Positions 34,174 through 43,083 of a stretch of 64,000 nucleotides of DNA are shown piece after piece. The translations under genes and the position numbers were made by a program. The stretch comes from Myxococcales bacterium. Its GTDB lineage: Bacteria > Myxococcota_A > Bradymonadia > UBA7976 > UBA1532. How positions within the stretch are numbered: position 1 is the stretch's first letter; every line of letters begins with the position of its first letter. Location: contig JACKDP010000010.1 in NCBI GenBank assembly GCA_020633435.1, positions 124,001 to 188,000 on the forward strand, written 5' to 3'. The notes below the pieces were generated by a model, which was not told the origin of the DNA, ran no database searches, and saw only the letters and a list, made by a program, of their open reading frames with translations.

Positions 34174-36084
34174 ATGGGTCAGCTCGACGTCGCCGAGATC
34201 GATCAGAAGGAGCTGCGGGTCTTCACCCGCCGCGTGCTCGACGACCTGCAGGCCCTGGAGCAGATGCTCGACCAGGGCGCCTTCGAGCGCGACGTGCGGC
34301 GCATCGGGGCCGAGCAGGAGATGTTCCTGGTGGACGCCGGGCAGCAGCCCGCGCCCAAGGCCATGGAGGTGCTGGGGGAGCTCGCCGGCGAGCCGTTCAC
34401 CACGGAGCTGGCGAAGTTCAACCTGGAGGCCAACCTGCCGCCGTATGTGTTCGGCACGGACTGCCTGCGGCGCATGGAGGCCGATCTGGACCGGCTGCTG
34501 GCCTCGGCGCGGGCGGGGGCCGCGAAGCACCAGGCCGACGTGCTGCTGGCGGGCATCCTGCCGACGCTGAAGCTCTCGGATCTGGGCCTCGACAACATGG
34601 CCCCGGTGCCGCGGTACTTCGCCTTGAACAACGCCATCCTGCGGCTCACGCGGGGGCCGTTCCGGGTGAAGCTCAAGGGCACGGACGAGCTCGACATCAC
34701 CCATGACAACGTGATGCTCGAGTCGTGCAACACGAGCTTCCAGCTCCACTTCCAGGTGGCGGCCGACGAGTTCGTGAAGCTGTACAACGCGGCCCAGGCC
34801 ATCACGGGGCCGGTGCTGGCGGCGGCGGTCAACTCCCCGATCTTGCTGGAGAAGAGGCTGTGGCAGGAGACGCGCATCGCCCTGTTCCAGCACTCGGTGG
34901 ACGACCGCACCGGGGCCCAGCTCGCCCGCGGCCGGCAGGCGCGGGTGCGCTTCGGATCCGACTGGCTGCACGCCTCGGTGCTCGAGATCTTCCGCGATGA
35001 CATCGCGCGGTTCCGGGTGCTGCTCGGCACGGACGTGGAGGAGGATCCGCTGGCCATCCTGCGGGCAGGCGGGGTGCCCCAGCTCGCGGCCCTGCGCCTG
35101 CACAACGGCACCGTCTATCGCTGGAACCGGCCCTGCTACGGCATCCACGAGGGCAAGCCGCACCTGCGCATCGAGAACCGCGTGCTGCCGGCCGGCCCGA
35201 CGGTGCTCGACGAGGTGGCCAACGCGGCGTTCTTCTTCGGGCTGATGGCGGCGTTCACCGACGAGTACGGCGACATGGCCCGGGTGATGCCGTTCGATGA
35301 CGCCAAGGCCAACTTCGTGGCGGCGGCGCGGCTGGGGCTGAAGGCCCAGTTCACCTGGGTGGGCGGCGCGACGTCCACGGCGGCCGAGCTCATCCTGAAG
35401 CAGCTCCTGCCCCTGGCGCGCAGCGGCCTGGCGGCGCGGGGCATCGACTCCAGCGACGTGGACCGCTACCTGGGCACCCTGGAGGAGCGCGTGCTGAGCG
35501 GGCAGACGGGGGCCCAGTGGGCGCTCTCGTCCATCGCCGGCATGCCGCGGGATCGCAGCACCCCCCACGCGCGCCTCTGCTGGCTGACGGCGGGGCTCCG
35601 CGCGCGGCAGTGGACGGGGCAGCCGGTGCACCGCTGGACGCTGGCCGGCCAGGACGCCACGGAGGACTGGCGCAGCGGCTACCGCACCGTGGGCCAGTTC
35701 ATGCTCCAGGACATCTACACCGTGCAGCCCGACGATCCCGTCGATCTGGTGGTGAACATGATGGACTGGGTGAAGATCCGGAACATCCCGGTGGAGTACC
35801 CGGACGGGCGCTTCGCCGGCATGGTGGATCTGCGGCAGGTCCTGCGGATGCTGGCCCGCGGGCGGCCCGACCGCGAGGTCACCGTGCGCGACATCATGGA
35901 GACGACGCCGGAGACGGCGGCCCCGAGCACCCCCACGGTGGAGGCGCTGGCCACCATGCGCGACCACGACCTGGGCTGCCTGCCGGTGGTGCAGGGCGAG
36001 ATGCTGGTGGGGCTGGTGACGAAGCGGGCGCTGCTGGATCTCACCATCCGCCTCATCGACGGGCAGCTGCGGGCGCAGGATTGA
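34174..36084 (+). CDS. Glutamate-cysteine ligase-like (GCS2) protein fused to a CBS pair
   Basis: A 636-residue protein. Residues about 35-430 match the GCS2 family of ATP-dependent carboxylate-amine ligases: RRIGAEQEMFLVD contains the metal-binding E-x-E pattern, followed by KFNLEANLPP, FALNNAILRLTRGP, CNTSFQLHFQV and LRIENRVLPAGPT. A helical bridge leads to a C-terminal CBS pair (about 505-630; FMLQDIYTVQPDDP, VRDIMETTPETA, LGCLPVVQGEMLVGLVTKRA), which normally senses adenylyl nucleotides. The ATG at 34174 follows a G-rich site. The next gene starts by a TTGA overlap. True glutathione synthesis is possible, but the fusion and neighbours suggest another amide or peptide product (inference). 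Confidence 0.85.
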   Translation: MGQLDVAEIDQKELRVFTRRVLDDLQALEQMLDQGAFERDVRRIGAEQEMFLVDAGQQPAPKAMEVLGELAGEPFTTELAKFNLEANLPPYVFGTDCLRRMEADLDRLLASARAGAAKHQADVLLAGILPTLKLSDLGLDNMAPVPRYFALNNAILRLTRGPFRVKLKGTDELDITHDNVMLESCNTSFQLHFQVAADEFVKLYNAAQAITGPVLAAAVNSPILLEKRLWQETRIALFQHSVDDRTGAQLARGRQARVRFGSDWLHASVLEIFRDDIARFRVLLGTDVEEDPLAILRAGGVPQLAALRLHNGTVYRWNRPCYGIHEGKPHLRIENRVLPAGPTVLDEVANAAFFFGLMAAFTDEYGDMARVMPFDDAKANFVAAARLGLKAQFTWVGGATSTAAELILKQLLPLARSGLAARGIDSSDVDRYLGTLEERVLSGQTGAQWALSSIAGMPRDRSTPHARLCWLTAGLRARQWTGQPVHRWTLAGQDATEDWRSGYRTVGQFMLQDIYTVQPDDPVDLVVNMMDWVKIRNIPVEYPDGRFAGMVDLRQVLRMLARGRPDREVTVRDIMETTPETAAPSTPTVEALATMRDHDLGCLPVVQGEMLVGLVTKRALLDLTIRLIDGQLRAQD

Positions 36085-37232
36085 TCGCAGCGGACGCTCA
36101 GCCGGGGGAGGGGCAGCGCGACCTGGGGGACGTCCAGGCCGAGGCGCCCGGGCCGACGGTCATCGTCATCGCGGCCATCCATGGCAACGAGCCCGCCGGG
36201 GTGCTGGCGGCGCGGCAGGTGATCGCGGCGCTCCAGGCCGGGTCGACGCGGCTCTGCGGGGGCCGGGTCGCCGGCCTGGTGGGCAACCTGGGGGCCATGC
36301 AGGCCGGGGTGCGGGGCCGGGTGCGCGACCTGAACCGCGCCTGGACGGCGGATCAGATCGCCGCCGTGCGGGCCCAGCACCCCGACGCCGACGATCCCGA
36401 GCAGGCGGAGCAGCGGGCCCTGCTGGGGCGGCTGGAGGATCTGTTCGAGACGGCCCGCGGGCCCGTGGTGGTGCTCGACCTGCACACCACCTCGGGGGGC
36501 GGGCCCCCGTTCACGGTGCCCCCCGACACCCTCGCCGCCCGCCGGCTGGGCCTGGCGCTGCCGTTCCCCCTCATCCTGGGCCTGCTGGAGTCGGTGGACG
36601 GCACCGTAGGGGAGTGGGTCACCCGCCGCGGCCACACCGGGCTGGGCGTCGAGACGGGGCAGCACACCGATCCGCAGGCCGTCTCGCTGCACGCGGCGAC
36701 CATCTGGCGCATCCTGCACGCGCTGGGGCAGATCGACGCCGAGCCGCCCGAGGTGGCCCAGGCCTTCGCCCAGGTGCCGGCCGATCTGCCGTCGGTGGTC
36801 GTCCTGGCCCACCGCCACGGCGTCACCCCCGGGGATGGCTTCCACATGCGGCCGGGCTACGCCGGCTTCCAGCGGGTGCGGCGCGGCGAGGTGCTGGCCT
36901 TCGACCGCGCGGGGCCGGTGGTCGCCCCCATGACCGGGCGCCTGCTGATGCCGCTCTACCAGCAGCAGGGCAGCGACGGGTTCTTCGTGGTCCGGGACGT
37001 GCGGCGCCCGTGGCTGGTGGCGTCGTCGGTGCTGCGGCGCGCGGGGGGGCACCTGCTGGTGCGGGCCCTGGGCGCCCGCATGGCCGAGGAGGAGCTGCAC
37101 TTCGACCGGCCCCCCGGCGCCCCGGCCCGCGCGCTGCTCGTGCTGCTGGGCTACCGGCGCCAGGAGCTCGACGGGCAGCGCCTGCGGGCGCACCGCCTGC
37201 AGGAGCCCCGGCGGCGCCCGCGTCGCCGCTGA
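36081..37232 (+). CDS. Succinylglutamate desuccinylase/aspartoacylase-like metallo-deacylase
   Basis: A 383-residue protein of the AstE/AspA family, related to M14 peptidases. Zinc ligands are visible in AAIHGNEPAG (His and Glu) and DLHTTSG (His); RVRDLNRAW supplies the Arg-Asn substrate-binding pair. VETGQHTD in the second half carries the candidate general-base Glu. The last about 110 residues form a beta-rich cap with a hairpin GYAGFQRVRRGEVLAF. The best start is TTG at 36081, overlapping the upstream TGA; no better ATG or GTG lies near before the HGNE motif. Such enzymes remove acyl or aminoacyl groups from amino acids. Coupling to the GCS2 gene suggests a make-and-break pair (inference). 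Confidence 0.85.
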   Translation: MIAADAQPGEGQRDLGDVQAEAPGPTVIVIAAIHGNEPAGVLAARQVIAALQAGSTRLCGGRVAGLVGNLGAMQAGVRGRVRDLNRAWTADQIAAVRAQHPDADDPEQAEQRALLGRLEDLFETARGPVVVLDLHTTSGGGPPFTVPPDTLAARRLGLALPFPLILGLLESVDGTVGEWVTRRGHTGLGVETGQHTDPQAVSLHAATIWRILHALGQIDAEPPEVAQAFAQVPADLPSVVVLAHRHGVTPGDGFHMRPGYAGFQRVRRGEVLAFDRAGPVVAPMTGRLLMPLYQQQGSDGFFVVRDVRRPWLVASSVLRRAGGHLLVRALGARMAEEELHFDRPPGAPARALLVLLGYRRQELDGQRLRAHRLQEPRRRPRRR

Positions 37233-37235
37233 GCC

Positions 37236-37832
37236 ATGCAAGTGCATGAAACCAAAGCAGAATCGCTGCATGGGATCATCCTCGCGGCGGGGGCGTCGTC
37301 GCGGATGGGGGCCCCGAAGGCCCTGGCGGTGCTCGACGGCGAGACGTTCGTAGCGGGCCTCGTGCGCCGGCTGCTGGCGGGCGGCTGCGCCACCGTGACG
37401 GTGGTGGTGGGCGCCGACGCCGAGCGCGTGCGGGCGGCCGTGCCGGCGCCGGGCCGGGTCGTGGTGGCCGCCGACTGGGCCCGGGGGATGCGGGCGAGCC
37501 TGCGCGCTGGCGTCGCGGCCTGCCCGCCCGGCGACCTGCTGCTGACCCACGTCGATCGCCCCCGGGTGGCGCCGGCGACGCTGGCGCGGCTGCGGGCGGC
37601 GGCGCCCGGGCGGGCCGTCATCCCCACGTTCGAGGGCCGGGGGGGCCACCCGGTGCGCTTGCCGGCGGGCTTGCGGCCGCGGCTCCTCCAGGACGACGAT
37701 GCGCCCCTGAGAACGCTGCTCGGCGACGCCCTCCGCCTGCCGGTGGACGATGCCGACGTGCGCTTGAACCTCAACACCCCCGAGGCGCTGGCCGCGCTGG
37801 GCGGGTGGCTGCCCGGTGGAGGGCCGACATGA
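37236..37832 (+). CDS. MobA/MocA-like nucleotidyltransferase
   Basis: A 198-residue protein of the GT-A-fold nucleotidyltransferase group. The nucleotide-binding signature GIILAAGASSRMGAPKAL is at 13-30, VVVGADAERV at the second strand, and LLTHVDRP carries the metal-binding Asp (usually DQP or DMP; here DRP). GRGGHPVRL matches the GxGHP motif of molybdenum-cofactor cytidylyltransferases. No other molybdenum-cofactor gene is nearby, so the substrate is uncertain. The first 12 codons are less GC-rich than the rest, which may favour initiation. It starts 3 bases after the deacylase stop. Confidence 0.87.
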   Translation: MQVHETKAESLHGIILAAGASSRMGAPKALAVLDGETFVAGLVRRLLAGGCATVTVVVGADAERVRAAVPAPGRVVVAADWARGMRASLRAGVAACPPGDLLLTHVDRPRVAPATLARLRAAAPGRAVIPTFEGRGGHPVRLPAGLRPRLLQDDDAPLRTLLGDALRLPVDDADVRLNLNTPEALAALGGWLPGGGPT

Positions 37833-39202
37833 AGTGGATGATCGCGCTGGGGCTGCTGGCGGCGTCGGCCGCCCACGCCGAGGACGCCGCCGACTGGGCG
37901 CTGCCCGACGCCGAGGCGTCGGTGGTGTTCCGCGGGGCGGGCCGCCTGGCGGCGACGCTGAAGGCGCTGGACGCGCGCTTCGGCCAGACGCGGGCGATGC
38001 GGGGCCTGGTGCCGCGCATCCTGGCCTTCGAGGCGGGGGGCGTGCGGCCCTTCGCGGCGGATCTGGGGCCGGGCCTCGATCTGGGCGCGGGCGTCGCGGC
38101 CTTCGGCACCAAGGCCCCGGTCGAGCGGTTCCGCTTCGTCTTCGGCGTCACCGACGCCGAGCAGGCCAAGGCCAGCCTGGTGAAGCTGGCCGGCGCCCTG
38201 GGTGACGCGCCGCTCGCCGCCACGCCCACCGGCTTCCAGGCGGGCGAGAAGTCCATCCCTTGCGCGGCCCGTGGGCGGTTCCTGGTCTGCGACACCCAGG
38301 CGGTGCCAGAGAAGGCGCCGGGCCGCCCGGCGACCCTGTCGCCCGACGCCCTGCTGGACGTGCGCCTGGCCGGCAGCGCCGCCGCCGAGGTGGGGCAGGG
38401 GGCGCTGGAAACCCTGTCGATTCAATGGGTTGCCGAGGCATCGGGCGGCCGCCTGCGGGTGAAGGCCACCGGGCCCGAGGCGGTGGCGGGGGCCTTGAAG
38501 GCCTGGCTGCCGGGGACGACGCCGGTGGGCGGGGCCGACTGCCTGGACGCCCGGGCCGGCGGGGTGCTCAAGCTCTCCCTCGACGCGCCGCGCCTGCTGC
38601 GCGAGGCCGCGGGCCTGGGGGTGCCCGTCGAGGTCACCACGGCGCGACAGGCCGTCGTCGTCGGATCCACCTGGACGGGGGATCTGGTGCTCTGGCTCGC
38701 GGGCGGCTTCCTGCACCCGGTCGTGGCGCTGGGCCTGCAGCCCGGGGCCGACGGGGAGGCGCTCGTCCGCCTCTTCGCCGAGGGCATCCAGGCGGCGGGA
38801 GCCACGGCCACGGTGGCGGACGGCACGCTCTCCATCGGCGTCCCGGATCCCACGGAGGACGGGGCGGCGACGACCATCCGGCTGCGCTACGGCGTGGTGG
38901 GCCAGACGCTGGTGCTGGCGGTGGCCGAGCGGGACGTGGAGCGCTGCAAGCTCGGCCAGCAGCGGCCCCTCACCTTGCCGGCGCCCCTGGCGGGCAAGGG
39001 CCAGAGCGGCTTCGTGCTGCGCAGCTTCGGCTTCGGCCCCGGCGCGCCGGCCGGCTTCGTCAGCGGCTCGACGAAGTGGCAGGTGGTGGGGGATCTGCTC
39101 CAGGTGGCGACGGTGCAGGCCATGCTGCTCAGCGAGCTGGGCTTCGTCTTCGCCCCGGCGCCCGACGGCGTCGTGGCCGAGCTGTGGTGGGAGGTGCTGT
39201 GA
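37829..39202 (+). CDS. Exported protein of unknown function
   Basis: A 457-residue protein with a clear signal peptide (MKWMIALGLLAASAAHAEDA, cleavage after AHA). The mature part alternates helices and strands, for example GAGRLAATLKALDARFG, RFRFVFGVTDAEQAKASLVKL and GFVLRSFGFGPG. This resembles the general pattern of exported DUF3352-like proteins, but I cannot assign the family. It has few Cys and no membrane helix after the signal. The start overlaps the upstream stop (ATGA) and its stop overlaps the next start (TGATG), so it is central to the five-gene operon. Confidence 0.8.
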   Translation: MKWMIALGLLAASAAHAEDAADWALPDAEASVVFRGAGRLAATLKALDARFGQTRAMRGLVPRILAFEAGGVRPFAADLGPGLDLGAGVAAFGTKAPVERFRFVFGVTDAEQAKASLVKLAGALGDAPLAATPTGFQAGEKSIPCAARGRFLVCDTQAVPEKAPGRPATLSPDALLDVRLAGSAAAEVGQGALETLSIQWVAEASGGRLRVKATGPEAVAGALKAWLPGTTPVGGADCLDARAGGVLKLSLDAPRLLREAAGLGVPVEVTTARQAVVVGSTWTGDLVLWLAGGFLHPVVALGLQPGADGEALVRLFAEGIQAAGATATVADGTLSIGVPDPTEDGAATTIRLRYGVVGQTLVLAVAERDVERCKLGQQRPLTLPAPLAGKGQSGFVLRSFGFGPGAPAGFVSGSTKWQVVGDLLQVATVQAMLLSELGFVFAPAPDGVVAELWWEVL

Positions 39203-39951
39203 TGGGCGCGGGACGCATCCTGGGGGTGGCGCTGCTGTTCGGGTGTCAGGGGCCGGCGCCCACGCCGGGCGGGGCCCCGGGCGGGAGCGCTGCCAGCGCG
39301 CCGACGCCGGCCCCGCCGGTCGAGGGTGATCCGGCGGCCCTCTTCGACGACGCCGTCCGGGCCGAGCTCGACGGCGACGCCTTCGAGGCGCGGGACCAGT
39401 GGATCCGCCTCGCGGCGCGCTACCCCGACACGCCGTACGGCCGCCAGGCCACGGCGCGCATCGGCGGCGGCGAGACGCCCATGGTGGCGGTGGCCATCAT
39501 CGGCATCATCAGCGCCGTCGCCATCCCGTCGTTCATCGGCTACCAGAACAAGGCCTCCGCCAGCGAGGCCACCCTCAACCTGCGCTTCATGGTCGACGGG
39601 GCCATGCGCTTCTACGACGAGCCGGAGGTGAACGCCGACGGCGAGATCCAGCCGAAGCGCTTCCCGCCCAGCACCACGCTCACGGCGGCGGACTGCGGCG
39701 GCAGCGTCCCCGATCCGGCCACCTGGGAGGCCCCGGGCTGGCAGGGGCTGGGCTTCGCCCCCAGCGACAGCCTGCGGTTTCGCTACGTCTTCCTGTCGGA
39801 GGGCGAGGGGCTGTCGGCGCGGTTCACGGCCCGCGCCATCGGCGATCTGGACTGCGACGGCGTCTTCTCGACGTACGAGCGCGTCGGCGCCGTCGCCCCC
39901 GACGGCCTCGTCATCCTCGAGGCGCTGCGGGTGGAGAACGAGGGCGAGTAG
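39202..39951 (+). CDS. Lipoprotein with embedded type IV pilin-like module
   Basis: A 249-residue protein. MGAGRILGVALLFGC is a lipoprotein signal with the cysteine at 15. A Pro/Ala-rich spacer and a short helical segment typical of TPR/YbgF-like repeats (FEARDQWIRLAARYPDTPYG) follow. At about 94-135 comes MVAVAIIGIISAVAIPSFI and then a polar helix (GYQNKASASEATLNLRFM), the hallmark of a type IV pilin N-terminus. The C-terminal part (WQGLGFAPSDSLRFRYVF, GDLDCDG, Cys) is also pilin-like. The prepilin peptidase site and the Glu at position 5 of pilins are missing (GGGETPM here), so it is probably not processed as a pilin. Last gene of the operon. Confidence 0.8.
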   Translation: MGAGRILGVALLFGCQGPAPTPGGAPGGSAASAPTPAPPVEGDPAALFDDAVRAELDGDAFEARDQWIRLAARYPDTPYGRQATARIGGGETPMVAVAIIGIISAVAIPSFIGYQNKASASEATLNLRFMVDGAMRFYDEPEVNADGEIQPKRFPPSTTLTAADCGGSVPDPATWEAPGWQGLGFAPSDSLRFRYVFLSEGEGLSARFTARAIGDLDCDGVFSTYERVGAVAPDGLVILEALRVENEGE

Positions 39952-39965
39952 CCCGCCTTCTCCTG

Positions 39966-40541
39966 TCAGATCACGTACTTGCGGTTGATGTCCATGGCCT
40001 CGGCGACGAAGGCCTCCCGGTAGAACCGGTCGAAGGCCGCCCAGGTGCAGAGGGTCCGCGGATCCGTCACGCGGTCGACGAAGAGCAGCCCGTCCAGGTG
40101 ATCGAACTCATGCTGGAAGGTGCCGGCGATCAGGCCGCGCGCCTCCAGCGTGAAGGGGGCGCCGTGGCGATCCCAGGCGTCGACGCGCACGTGCATGGCC
40201 CGCTGCACCCGGCCGCGCAGGTCGGGCACGCTCAGGCAGCCCTCGTACACCGACTCCTCCTCGCCGCTCAGGCGCGTCAGCGTGGGGTTCACGAAGACGG
40301 TGAGGGGGAAGTCGGGCTTGTAGGGGTAGCGGGGGTTCTGCTGGATGTGCACGGCGCAGATGCGCACGGGGCGGCCCACCTGGGGCGCGGCCAGGCCGGC
40401 GCCGTGGGCGGCGTGCATCGTCTCGATCAGATCGTCGATGAAGGCCTGCAGGGCCGGGGTGGCGAGCTCCTCGGCCGAGACGGCCCGGGAGACCTCCCGC
40501 AGCACGGGATCACCGATGGACAGGATGGGCAGCACCGCCAT
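39966..40541 (-). CDS. def: Peptide deformylase
   Basis: A 191-residue iron/zinc hydrolase that removes the formyl group from the initiating Met of new proteins. All three family motifs are intact: GAGLAAPQVG (47-56), EGCLSVP with metal-binding C102, and HEFDH (144-148). The length fits the family. It is the last gene of a leftward operon behind mtnB (12-base gap) and a GNAT acetyltransferase; it converges on the pilin-like lipoprotein gene across 14 bases. Genomes often encode more than one deformylase, so this may not be the only copy. Confidence 0.96.
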   Translation of the reverse strand: MAVLPILSIGDPVLREVSRAVSAEELATPALQAFIDDLIETMHAAHGAGLAAPQVGRPVRICAVHIQQNPRYPYKPDFPLTVFVNPTLTRLSGEEESVYEGCLSVPDLRGRVQRAMHVRVDAWDRHGAPFTLEARGLIAGTFQHEFDHLDGLLFVDRVTDPRTLCTWAAFDRFYREAFVAEAMDINRKYVI

Positions 40542-40553
40542 GGGGGCCTCCGA

Positions 40554-41203
<650 letters not shown>

Positions 41204-41207
<4 letters not shown>

Positions 41208-41704
41208 CCTTCGCTGAGGGGCAGGTAGGCCTCGACGAGCAGCGGCGCGAAGCCGAGCTCGGGCCAGAAGCGGGCGGCCGCCGGGTTGTCCGGGGCGAAG
41301 TTGACCTGGGCGTGGCTGAGGCCCTGCTGGCGAAAGCGCGCCAGGGCCGCCTGCACGAGGGCGCGGCCGATGCCGGCGCGGCGCTCCCCGGGGGCCACCA
41401 CCAGATCGAAGATCATGCCGATGTCGCGCACCGCCCAGGTGGGGCTGCGCTGGCCGGGGCCGCCGAGCAGGTAGCCCACCACGGGCTCGCCGGGGCCGCG
41501 GGCCACCAGGACGACGGCCTCGCGGCGGTCGATCAGGCGGCGCACGAAGGCGGCGTAGGTGCCCTCGCTGTGGGCCGCCGGGCGGAAGAGGCGCGGCTCC
41601 AGCGTCCGGTGCGCCCCCAGCAGATCCGCCCAGCGCGCCACGATGGCCGGCACGTCCGCGGCGGTCGCGGGCTCGATGCGGGGCGGCGGGGGGGCGGTCT
41701 CCAT
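41204..41704 (-). CDS. GNAT-family N-acetyltransferase
   Basis: A 166-residue acetyltransferase. The acetyl-CoA motif is VVAPGERRAGIGRALVQAA, where the usual RRxGxG/A appears as RRAGIG, and the C-terminal NPAAARFWPELGF is typical. The ATG at 41704 is chosen; the frame runs further upstream but into the divergent promoter of the MYXO-CTERM gene. It overlaps mtnB by 4 bases. The acceptor could be a small molecule or a protein N-terminus; the deformylase two genes downstream makes an N-terminal role imaginable but unproven. Confidence 0.88.
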
Positions 41705-41819
41705 CGGCGCAGCATAGCGAGTTGTCCGGGCGCCGACACGCCTGGTGGCGGGGCGGCGTCGCGATGGTCGAATCGACCCGCCCGGATCGGTAGGATGGGC
41801 CGTCCCCCTGGAGGTCCTG

Positions 41820-43046
41820 ATGAGGCAGCTTTCTCTCGCCCTGGTTCTCGGCGCGTCGGCGGTGCCCGCCACGTCCCTCGCCCAGCAGTGCTACCCGACC
41901 AACACCAGCTTCGCCTGGTCCCAGCCGGCCAACGTGCCCATCGCCGATGACGCGGCCGATCGGTGGCCCACCGACGCCACCATCCGCCTGGCCTACGGCG
42001 GGCAGTGGTGCCCGGACGTCGAGCAGTTCGAGCTGCGCAACAAGGACGACGGCAGCACCATCGCGGCCCAGGTCCGCCTGCGCACGCCCGTGACCATCGT
42101 CGAGAACACCGCCCAGGCCCTGACGGTGATCGACATCGATCCCGAGCAGCCCCTGGCCGAGCGCACCGACTACGAGCTGGTCGTGCGGCCGCCCAACCCG
42201 TCGCTGCCGGCCTTCGCGGAGTACCTCATCGAGTTCCGCACCCGCGCGACGCCCATGGATGACCTGGACGTGAACGCGTTCGAGGGCATCCGCCGCGTCG
42301 GCCTGGACGGCGACACCTGCGGCGACAACGCCCCCTACGCGGGCGTGAACGCCAACGTCCCCGCCTGCCTCGTGTCGTCCAAGTTCCGGATGCGGCTGGA
42401 GTTTCAGCCCCTCAACCGCTCCGAGATCTCCTACGCCATCTACCGCACGTCCACGACGCCCCTCGACGAGGCGACGATGGAGCCCATCCCGCTGGAGGCC
42501 GACAACACCCGGGTGCCCATCGACATCCAGCCCGGCGCCCGCGACGTGACCGGCGCCGGCGTGCCCCTGCGGCCCGTCATCTTCGAGGTGCTCTACGCGC
42601 CGCTGCCCCGCCGCGACTGCTACACCGTGGTGATGCTCGACGAGTACGGCCGCGAGCGCGGCGACTTCGAGAACACCGCCTGCGTGGATCTGGTGGTGCC
42701 CGAGCCCTGCCCGCGCGGCTGCGAGGGGGCGCAGTGCATGGTGGTCTTCCCGCCACCCAACCCCTTCGAGACCAACGAGCCCATCCCCGGCCAGATGTGC
42801 CCGACCCTGGGCCTCAACGGCGGCGATCCCGACCGGCCCATCCCGCCCGTGGGCGAGGAGCCCCCGCCCGGCGCGGGCGGCGCGGGCGGCGGCGGCAGCG
42901 CCGACGGCGGCGTGCCCGGGGCCGACGGCGGCCAGAGCGAGGGCGGCGGGAGCAGCGATGGCTGCAACCAGGCCCCCGGCGCCCCCGCCCCCTGGGCCTG
43001 GCTGGCCCTCTTCCCGGCCGTCGCCCTGCTGCGCCGTCGCCGCTGA
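41820..43046 (+). CDS. Secreted protein with MYXO-CTERM-like C-terminal anchor
   Basis: A 408-residue exported protein. The signal peptide MRQLSLALVLGASAVPATSLAQQ is clear. The body is beta-rich, with Ig-like runs such as YELVVRPPNPSLPAFAEYLI and several Cys. A Gly/Ser/Asp-rich linker (about 350-378) leads to a tripartite tail: Cys (DGCNQAP), one hydrophobic helix (PWAWLALFPAVALL) and a final RRRR. This matches the MYXO-CTERM pattern, in which the protein is processed and anchored to the surface by dedicated machinery. The ATG at 41820 has GGAGG five bases upstream and a TAGGAT hexamer at 41791. Confidence 0.87.
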   Translation: MRQLSLALVLGASAVPATSLAQQCYPTNTSFAWSQPANVPIADDAADRWPTDATIRLAYGGQWCPDVEQFELRNKDDGSTIAAQVRLRTPVTIVENTAQALTVIDIDPEQPLAERTDYELVVRPPNPSLPAFAEYLIEFRTRATPMDDLDVNAFEGIRRVGLDGDTCGDNAPYAGVNANVPACLVSSKFRMRLEFQPLNRSEISYAIYRTSTTPLDEATMEPIPLEADNTRVPIDIQPGARDVTGAGVPLRPVIFEVLYAPLPRRDCYTVVMLDEYGRERGDFENTACVDLVVPEPCPRGCEGAQCMVVFPPPNPFETNEPIPGQMCPTLGLNGGDPDRPIPPVGEEPPPGAGGAGGGGSADGGVPGADGGQSEGGGSSDGCNQAPGAPAPWAWLALFPAVALLRRRR

Positions 43047-43083
43047 GTTCCCTCGCGCCGGGCGGCGTGGCATCCTGCCGCCC

